Positions 14,205 through 21,900 of a stretch of DNA of 31,142 bases are shown in pieces. The notes below the pieces were generated by a model. That model had not been told where the DNA came from and searched no databases. It saw only the letters and a program-made list of their open reading frames with translations. The stretch covers positions 1 to 31,142 of IMG/VR virus record IMGVR_UViG_3300035228_001623, one strand, 5' to 3'. The translations under genes and the position numbers were made by a program. The stretch's first letter is position 1, and every line of letters starts with the position of its first letter. Origin of the DNA: a virus.

Positions 14205-15268
14205 TGTACCAATTCGTAACAGCATCTAAAGATGCAAGTATCTATTTACAACAACCCAGTCAAAATACTGGTTTGGATGAAATCTTAGAAGTTTCTAAAA
14301 CTTACTATGGAAGTTTAAAAGATATAGCACATTCTGTAATCAAGTTCGAAACAGATTCACTTTCACAATCTATTGCTAGTGGAGAAGTTACAATGAGTTC
14401 AGCTGAACTAATTCTTAAAGAATGTGAATCTTCTGAGATTCCAATGGACTACACAATATATGCATATGCAGTAACACAATCGTGGGAAATGGGTATTGGT
14501 ACTCGTTTCGATGATATTACAACCGATGGTGTATCTTGGAACTCTGTAATCACAGGACAAGATTGGTTATCACTTGAAGAACATTCATCTGATACAACTG
14601 GTTCATTTAATGGTAAAGGAGGAACTTGGTTCACTGGTTCATTTTCAACACAATCATTTTCATACGAATCATCTGATATACAAATGGATGTTAAAACAAC
14701 TATGGATGAATGGGTTGGTGGAACTCTGCCAAATGAGGGATTTATTTTAAAACACGATACATTATTAGAAAATGATACTAATGATTATGGACAATTAAAA
14801 TTCTTTTCAAAAGAAACAAATACAATATACCAACCTAAACTAAGAATTGGTTGGGATGATTCTTCATTTTCTACTGGCTCTTTAACAGAACTTACCTCTG
14901 ATGATATTCATGTAACATTTAAAAGATTAAAGACCAGATACAAGCGTGGAAGTAAACCTACAATCAGAGTTTTCGGAAGAGAAAAATATCCTCTTAAAAC
15001 ATACACCAATCAATACTCATATACAGATGTATATTTTTTACCATCAACTACATATTATCAGGTAACAGATATATTAACTGGTGAGATACTCATACCATTT
15101 AATAATGATTACACAAAAGTTTCATGTGATTCGAATGGTAATTTCTTTAAATTAGATTTAACAAATTGGGAATATAATAGAGATTACTATATTCAGATTA
15201 AAACTATTAGAGATGGTGTTATAGAATATTTTGAAGATAGAGATTTAACTTTTACGATAGAAAAATAA
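14204..15268 (+). CDS. Virion protein with DNRLRE-like N-terminal domain
   Basis: The 354-residue beta-rich protein begins with TASKDASIYLQQPSQNTGLD-type sequence, which resembles the DNRLRE/disaggregatase-like beta-sandwich domain (a KDAxIY start, then a LIKF-like strand: here HSVIKFETDSL), with TIYAYAVTQSWEMGIGTRFDD and WVGG-type loops to about residue 230. The C-terminal part (about 240-354) has an Ig-like strand pattern (DIHVTFKRLKTRYKRGSKPT). Such domains occur in surface fibres and adhesins, so a peripheral baseplate or fibre-attachment role is likely. It occupies the place where gp7/gp8-type wedge genes follow gp6 in T4-like phages, but I see no similarity to them. Late-operon expression is inferred. 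Confidence 0.72.
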   Translation: MYQFVTASKDASIYLQQPSQNTGLDEILEVSKTYYGSLKDIAHSVIKFETDSLSQSIASGEVTMSSAELILKECESSEIPMDYTIYAYAVTQSWEMGIGTRFDDITTDGVSWNSVITGQDWLSLEEHSSDTTGSFNGKGGTWFTGSFSTQSFSYESSDIQMDVKTTMDEWVGGTLPNEGFILKHDTLLENDTNDYGQLKFFSKETNTIYQPKLRIGWDDSSFSTGSLTELTSDDIHVTFKRLKTRYKRGSKPTIRVFGREKYPLKTYTNQYSYTDVYFLPSTTYYQVTDILTGEILIPFNNDYTKVSCDSNGNFFKLDLTNWEYNRDYYIQIKTIRDGVIEYFEDRDLTFTIEK

Positions 15269-15269
15269 A

Positions 15270-16580
15270 ATGGCTTTAGATAATAGATTTAGATTTGATG
15301 AATTGGTAAAAGATGGTTCAAAAGCAATCATCTCCGAAGATGCCACATCTAAAACCCACACCTTTGTTGATGGGGCATCTACTATTGTCTCTGCTTCTGC
15401 AGATGTACCATTTGAACACATCAAGGGTGAACGAGATGGTGAAGTAGCTTCATATATAGAAAAACCCGCATATACTGAAGAGCAATTAAAGAAAGCAATC
15501 GATGTTAATATCGATGAATTAGTAGGACCTCCTTTAAAAGATAAACCAGATGTAGTTCCGAGACCTGTATATGATGAATTACAAGATAAGTTTGAACAAG
15601 CTTTAGAAGATTTAGAAAAGGCTCAAGCAGTAATATCAGAATTACAAGGTAAGGTTGCAACCTTAACCGCGGAATTACAAGCAGCACTAATTGAAAACGA
15701 TTCACTTAAAGTTCAGAAAGCAGTGGTAGATAATCAATTTCAACAATCAACAGAAAGATACAAAGAACAAACTAGTAAGTTAACTCTTGCAGTAATTAAA
15801 TCAACCAAAGAAGCAAATGAACGAGTTAAGTTAAATGGACAAGTAGAGGGATTGGTTGCTCAAAAAGATGTTTTAAGACAACAGATGCTTTCATTAAGAC
15901 AGTTGATTACTGGATTAAAAGGACAGGTGGATGCTGGGATAGAATCTTTAAAAATCCAAACAGATGCAGCCAAAGCTCAAAGAGAAGCAGCAGCTGCAGC
16001 AGCTGAAGCTCAACGATTAGCTTTACAAAACCAACAAGAAGCATTAGAATCACAACTATCAGGTCAAGCAGCGGAAACCGCAGCAGCTGCAGCAGGTTTA
16101 GGCCCACTAAGTGATAACCAATCATATTATGGAGTTAAACAAGATGGACCAGGTAGTGGACCTAACGATATAGAATGGGTAACATCGGTAGATAATCCAC
16201 AGCCAGGAAAATGTGGTAAACTAACAATACAAAACTTAAAAGATAGTGGAGCTAAGATTACTCAAGTTTCAATAGCAGTTACCGGTCAATTTACTACCCA
16301 ACGTGGTCAAACTAATTATGGCCCATTAGGATTTGGAAGTGATAATGGAATACCCTCAAAATCAAAAAGTGTATCAATTAATAAAGGTTCTAAAACCGAA
16401 ATTAAAATGTACATGAATAAAAAAATAGGTGGTAGAAATAAACCAGAACCAGATAAGTCCAACTTTTTAAACAAGGCTCAAGATTACAAAGGTAATTTTG
16501 TTATATCAATAAAATATGATGATGGTACTACTGCAAAATCTGATAGTTTAAGTTGGCATATAAGAAAGAATAAAGGGTAA
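15270..16580 (+). CDS. Long coiled-coil virion protein (fibre or shaft candidate)
   Basis: The protein is 436 residues. After a short globular start (1-95) comes a long coiled coil from about 99 to 277, with heptad-like LEDLEKAQAVISELQGK, TAELQAALIENDSLKVQK and an alanine-rich end (AAAAAAEAQRLALQNQQ, AAETAAAAAG). A C-terminal beta domain (about 280-436) contains GKCGKLTIQNLKDSGAKITQ and KYDDGTTAKSDSLSWHI, which look like an immunoglobulin-type fold. The layout suits a trimeric or dimeric rod with a binding head, such as a tail fibre shaft or whisker. The gene starts one base after the previous stop and precedes the next by two bases. No specific T4 homologue is recognised. Confidence 0.72.
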   Translation: MALDNRFRFDELVKDGSKAIISEDATSKTHTFVDGASTIVSASADVPFEHIKGERDGEVASYIEKPAYTEEQLKKAIDVNIDELVGPPLKDKPDVVPRPVYDELQDKFEQALEDLEKAQAVISELQGKVATLTAELQAALIENDSLKVQKAVVDNQFQQSTERYKEQTSKLTLAVIKSTKEANERVKLNGQVEGLVAQKDVLRQQMLSLRQLITGLKGQVDAGIESLKIQTDAAKAQREAAAAAAEAQRLALQNQQEALESQLSGQAAETAAAAAGLGPLSDNQSYYGVKQDGPGSGPNDIEWVTSVDNPQPGKCGKLTIQNLKDSGAKITQVSIAVTGQFTTQRGQTNYGPLGFGSDNGIPSKSKSVSINKGSKTEIKMYMNKKIGGRNKPEPDKSNFLNKAQDYKGNFVISIKYDDGTTAKSDSLSWHIRKNKG

Positions 16581-16582
16581 GA

Positions 16583-18850
16583 ATGGCTATAAAAGAATTT
16601 AAAAATATAGAAGAAAAAAAGGGCTATCGAGTTGAGAAAAAAGATAGAGAAATCTTCGAACGCGAAGTTCGTAGAGGTATCTTTGGTATTGATGTAGGTG
16701 ATATCATTGAGTTTATTGTATATGATGCTTCAGATAATCCTCTTCCTCAAGAATCAGCAAATGGTAAAACTGTTAGATATGTTTCTTATACAGATACAAA
16801 TATTCAGAAATATTTTAGTAAAGTAAATCAAACTAAATTTAATGTTAAAAGAAATGGTGCTGAAGAATTCTTTGTTGATATTGAAAAATTAATAAAAGAG
16901 GCGGGATATTCACAAGGAATATTTAAAACATCTGTATCTTTACTCAATAGAAGATTGGGTTCAGAAGAACGTAAATTTGATAAAGCATGGATACATGAAA
17001 TATCACCATCAAGAACTGAAGTAAGAGTTTTACCAGTAATAGATGAGCAAACAGGTCATCCAAATTCTGATTTAGATATACGATACAATACCTTTACAAG
17101 TGGTGAAGATTTTGCAGCTGATGTTCTTCAGTTCTTAGATGAATTTTCAGCACAATTTGATATAACAGCAGTTTTAAAAAAAATGTTGGCTTTAAGAGGT
17201 AAAGTTGCAGCTGGTGAAGGATACATAAAACTAATTGAAAAAGAATTTAAAATAGATAATTTTGAAAGATGGTTATCTCTTGTAAAAATATCCTTTGATA
17301 AATCATTAGACCATTACAGAAATAATCGATATTCAAATATTTTAGAACAAGATAAGTTTGGACAATCTACTGGTGACTCATTTGGTATTAACTTTAATTC
17401 TAAAGGAATTATAAGTCAACTTTGTGATATTGGAGAACAATGTGTAAATTATCATTTACCAAATCAAGAAATTAGGTCAGAAACTAGAAGGTCTAATACT
17501 CAACAAAAAACTTTAGATGATGTTGGTAAAATTTTACAAACTGTAAAATCAGATGGAGAATTCTTAGCAGAATCACCAACTGAAAAGAAACCAGCAATAA
17601 GGGGATGTAGAGACCCTAAAGCAACAAATTATAATCCGGCTGCAACTGTGGATGATATATGTAAATATACGGTAACGGTAACTAAACATAGGAAAATTCC
17701 TATACCACCACCACCTCCACCACCAATACCACCGCCAAGACCAAATCCACCTGCTCCATCTGGAGGGTCTCCAAGACCAAAACCCGCGGCAACAAATTAT
17801 TCGATAAGTGCATCTCCAATTGAAGGTCAACCATCTCCAAAAAATGGTAGGCTTATACAACAATTTAGAATACAAGCATCTCCATCGGATATTAAAAAAT
17901 TTGGTGCAAATGCAAAACAGGCTAGAATTACAGGACTTCCATCATGGGCAACAATAACTGTTTCTGAAAGAAATCTTGGATATAGTAGTGGAAATTGTTT
18001 ATTACGAGTACGTGTGCTTAAAAATACTGGAGCTGCTAGAAGTGGAACTGTTTCGTTCTCATCAAATTTACCGGGAAATCCAACAACATCAGTAACTATT
18101 TCACAAGCAGGAACTGCAGCGGCACCAGCTCCTAAACCACAACCACAGCCCAAACCAAAACCACCAAAAAAACTTATAGATGAAATAGATTTACCTGATA
18201 TGCTTAATAATTCACTTGCCTTTACAGTAAACGAATTATCATCAGCTGAAGGAATAGCACGTAGTGGATTTTCTGCTTACAATTCTCCAGCATATTCTGG
18301 AGAACCAATGGGTGCGTTACTATCAGGATGTTTAGTTGGAAATACTCAAATAGAAATGGAAAATGGTACTTTTAAATCAATAAAAGATGTGTTAATTGGA
18401 GATTCGTTAATGGGATTAGATATTAAAACACTTTCTAGTCATTTTGAAGTTGAAGATAATTGGGAAGGTAAAGATATTGAACAGTATGATAACAAGCCGT
18501 TTAAAGTTCTAAATAAAATCACTATTAGTGATGCAGAGGTGTATTCAATCAACAATGGATTATTAGAGTGTAGTGAGGACCACAAACATTTAGTTAAACG
18601 AGATGATAGTTGGAGGATACGAAATACATTACAACTACAACCTGGTGATATCATGTTAGATAGGGATAAAAATACAATTTTAATCGATAGTATTATGTTA
18701 GATAGACAAGAGGATGTGTATTTAATTAGGTTAGATGGTAAACATACTTATTATGCAAACGGTATATTAACCCACAACATAAAACCAGACGGAGGAATTG
18801 CTGGATTTAATACTTCATCATTATATGATGGTTCTGGTAGAAGAAGATAA
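16583..18850 (+). CDS. Virion protein with BACON domain and C-terminal Hint (intein-like) domain
   Basis: This 755-residue multidomain protein has, in order: a charged alpha/beta N-terminus (1-330) likely to join the baseplate (includes IFGIDVGDIIEFIVYDAS); a short Cys-bounded repeat C342-RDPKATNYNPAATVDDI-C360, typical of marine Bacteroidetes surface proteins; a polyproline linker (about 373-395); a BACON-type beta-sandwich (405-510) with LPSWATITVS, ARSGTVSFSS and TSVTISQAG; a second Pro/Lys/Gln linker (512-530); a helical stretch; and a Hint domain (583-732) followed by only 23 residues. BACON domains are thought to bind carbohydrate or mucin-like glycans. The Hint domain keeps C583, S664/D666/H667, and terminal H731-N732, but the next residue is isoleucine, not Cys/Ser/Thr. 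The product is probably a self-processing adhesin or fibre. Two bases separate it from the upstream gene. Confidence 0.8.
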   Translation: MAIKEFKNIEEKKGYRVEKKDREIFEREVRRGIFGIDVGDIIEFIVYDASDNPLPQESANGKTVRYVSYTDTNIQKYFSKVNQTKFNVKRNGAEEFFVDIEKLIKEAGYSQGIFKTSVSLLNRRLGSEERKFDKAWIHEISPSRTEVRVLPVIDEQTGHPNSDLDIRYNTFTSGEDFAADVLQFLDEFSAQFDITAVLKKMLALRGKVAAGEGYIKLIEKEFKIDNFERWLSLVKISFDKSLDHYRNNRYSNILEQDKFGQSTGDSFGINFNSKGIISQLCDIGEQCVNYHLPNQEIRSETRRSNTQQKTLDDVGKILQTVKSDGEFLAESPTEKKPAIRGCRDPKATNYNPAATVDDICKYTVTVTKHRKIPIPPPPPPPIPPPRPNPPAPSGGSPRPKPAATNYSISASPIEGQPSPKNGRLIQQFRIQASPSDIKKFGANAKQARITGLPSWATITVSERNLGYSSGNCLLRVRVLKNTGAARSGTVSFSSNLPGNPTTSVTISQAGTAAAPAPKPQPQPKPKPPKKLIDEIDLPDMLNNSLAFTVNELSSAEGIARSGFSAYNSPAYSGEPMGALLSGCLVGNTQIEMENGTFKSIKDVLIGDSLMGLDIKTLSSHFEVEDNWEGKDIEQYDNKPFKVLNKITISDAEVYSINNGLLECSEDHKHLVKRDDSWRIRNTLQLQPGDIMLDRDKNTILIDSIMLDRQEDVYLIRLDGKHTYYANGILTHNIKPDGGIAGFNTSSLYDGSGRRR
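18329..18778 (+). other. Hint / bacterial-intein-like domain within the 755-residue protein
   Basis: The 150-codon segment has the block structure of mini-inteins. Block A is CLVGNTQIEMENGTF starting at C583, then IKDVLIGDSLMG. Block B is LECSEDHKHLV with H667, with Ser in place of the usual Thr. The end block is YYANGILTHN finishing at N732. No homing endonuclease is inserted. The +1 residue is Ile, so standard splicing by a C-extein nucleophile is not expected; N- and/or C-terminal cleavage, as described for bacterial intein-like (BIL) domains, is more plausible. Confidence 0.82.
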
Positions 18851-18869
18851 AATAAATAATTGAATTAGA

Positions 18870-18877
18870 TATTTATA
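18870..18877 (+). promoter_or_regulatory. Putative late promoter (TATTTATA) of the giant virion gene
   Basis: TATTTATA at 18870-18877 in the 50-bp gap between two large genes, 23 nt before the ATG at 18901. A strong AAAGGAGAG ribosome binding site lies between motif and start. Confidence 0.65.
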
Positions 18878-18900
18878 TACTAAAGGAGAGATAACTTAAA

Positions 18901-21900
18901 ATGGCATTACCAACGTATAAAGCTAAACAACGAGGCGAAATTTCAATTGATGGCCAATATGAATGGACTGGATATAACTGGATTCCAGTAAGTAGCTTTG
19001 GTTCGGGTGGTGTGAACGCCGATACAAGCCGTGCGGTTTCTCAATCATCAGTTGGGTTTCAGAATACTGGTGCCAATTCATTTTACAACACAAATAGTGG
19101 TTTACCCTATATTGGTGATTTAGGATTAGGTGATTTAAGTGGTTTAAAATTAAATGGTGATGGGTTTCTTAAGATTGACCTGCCACCAATTACATTTGCA
19201 CCTTTGGATATCCAATTTACTCTAAACTTTACAACAAACCCAACTCATAAAAAAGGAATACAATTCTCAGATGGAACTCCAATAGCTTCAGGTGCTAAAT
19301 TTAGTTCAAAAGCATTCTTAAGTGGTAAAACTATTGTTGCTAAAGATGGCCAAAAAGCAGCTGAAGTTTATCAAGTTAAAGCTAAACTTGGAGCTAGTTC
19401 TTTAGGATTTGAGCAATATACTATTGATGTTATAAAGAATGGTAGTGTTCAAAAAACAATGACTATGTTGGATGCACAAGCAACATTACATTTTACATTC
19501 CCTCAAGTTGTAGTAGACCCGCCAGACCCACCATCAACTGATGTTAGTGTACTTATTCAACATGACCTCGCGAGTGGGGTAAGTGCAGTTGCTAATATAG
19601 CAGGAAAAACTCAAACTATAACAGGAACTGGTTCAACAAAGGTTAATGCTTCAAAGGGTGGTGCTTTTAGTGTAACCCCAACAAGTAATAGTTCGTATAA
19701 TCATTTATATACTTTATACAGAGAACCGGCTGGAAATCAAATAGGCACAACATCTACTAAAGTTTTCAGTAATACTGTTCAAGATGGTACTAATTATAAA
19801 TTAAAATTTAGTATTTCAAAGGGAGAAATTCCAAAAGACCCACCTGCTGACCCAATACCAGATAATACACCAAAATACAGATATGAAAAATATACTGTAA
19901 CTGAATCTAGAACCTCAGGTGAAGCTGCTCCAGGATATACAAAACCCATATTAACTTTAACCGATGGTAATCAATACACTTTTAACATTGGTGAAGGTGG
20001 TACTACCGTACTTGAAATACCATTTACAACTAAAAATACAGATTGGGTAAATGTTAGAACAAAAGGAACTTCAGTACGAAAAAATAATTTCAATACTAAG
20101 TTAGTTGTAACACCAACTGATTTTGATGGACCGGGTCTTTATCAAGTTTGGTTACAGCCAGATTCTAATATTAATGGTACTGGTGAAGCAAAACCAATAG
20201 CAATATCAGTAGTTCAAAAAGATTTCCTACCGGGACCAGATATTACAACAATTGATTATCCTGAAACTATTTATGGTGAAGATTATCAAGGATACAATGT
20301 AGATTTTGGAGTTAACTGGAACTCTGTAAATACCAACTACGTTAACATATATATTGGTAAAGTATCGGATACTACACGAATAGTAAAAAAGGGAGCAGCA
20401 GTAGGTTCCCAACAATTTAATATTGGTAAAATATTAAAACAAGCAGGTGAATCACTAAATGAAAATTTAGATTGGGTTTATTTTGATTTATATTTTATTC
20501 CCTATAATACAGAAGGAGATGAATTAGCAGAAGGTAGAGTTGAATCTATTAAGATTGCATTTGATAAAGGTAACTTACAACTTCGTAGACCCGATGTAAT
20601 GCGAGATATCTCAGATGCCATTTGTAATCAATTTGATTCAGATGCATTAGGGCAAGATAATTCTAAATACTTAACTCACTTAATGCACTTTGGTGATGGT
20701 GATAATAAACTTATTGCTACATGGTGTACTGATTATGAAGAATTTTCACAATACGAAGATGTAATTCAGAAGGTTGAAAATGATGAAGGTGAATTTGTAG
20801 ACCAAATTGTTCGTAAAAAAACACACGAAGAAGAAACGTTAGTGTTCAAAATGTACGAACCTCTACCGAGAAGTGTACAACCCAACCAACAAATTTGGGT
20901 ATCTAAGATACAATCATTACCTCTCATCGAACAAGTAACTTTAATTAATGAAGAGTTAAAGGAATGTATAGAACTTACACCAGATTTTGGACAAAATATA
21001 TGTGGAGAAAATATTGGATTTCAATTATATGATGATTTAGTTGCAAGTGGTTCCGCTACATCTACTTCTGTAATAAGTGAATTTGTGAGTGGAAGTGGTC
21101 TTTCATTAGATACATTACAAATTTCATTTGCAAGTTCTTCTCAAGAAATTAGTGGTTCTATTCTTATTGATGGTGATACTACATGGGGTTGGAATAACTT
21201 TGTAAAATATTCTTCTGCAGAAGAAAGAGTAAATAATTTTTTATATAAGGTTAAGTTAATAGAATTATATGAAACAAAGGTAGAAGAACTTCAATCAGGT
21301 TCTTATTATACTGGTTCTGCTGGTATGATTAGAGAAATACAAACTAATACAGAAAACATACAACAGGTTAAAACTAACTTTGATGCATTTGAAAAATTCT
21401 TATTTACATCATCTTCTGTTAGTGGATTAACATATCCTGGTGCAGGAACAAATGAAGTTTCTCAATCAACATCAAACGAATCAGTTGATTGGTATAGTGG
21501 AATAATATCATCTGCACAAAATTATGATTTTTATAATAAAGATTATTTAATAAACAACCTACCACAACACGTTCAAGATTCAGAAGAATCCGAACAGTTT
21601 AAGCTATTTTTCAATATGATGGGTCATCACTTTGATGTTCTCTATTCATATACTAAAGCATTAGCAGCAACTAAAAACTTAGAACACAAATATGAACTTG
21701 GTATTAAAGATACGTTGGTATCTTCCATGCTAAAATCTCTAGGTTGGGATGCTAAAATGGGTAAAAAAGCTCAGGCTCTTTGGGAATATTCTTTCGGACA
21801 AACTTCTGATGGTACTCAAGTATCATCACTAAGTGGTAAGGAAAAACAACAAGAGGTTTGGAGAAGATTATTAAATAACCTACCATATTTACTTAAACAC

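Noticed and set aside
17573-18153. Two minus-strand open frames opposite the proline-rich and BACON region
   Set aside because: Their tryptophan/arginine- or glycine/alanine-rich composition is what results from reading polyproline codons on the other strand. No start signal is seen.
18329-18778. The Hint segment as a standard splicing intein
   Set aside because: The residue after the terminal Asn is Ile and the C-terminal flank is only 23 residues, so canonical trans-esterification to Cys/Ser/Thr is not available.
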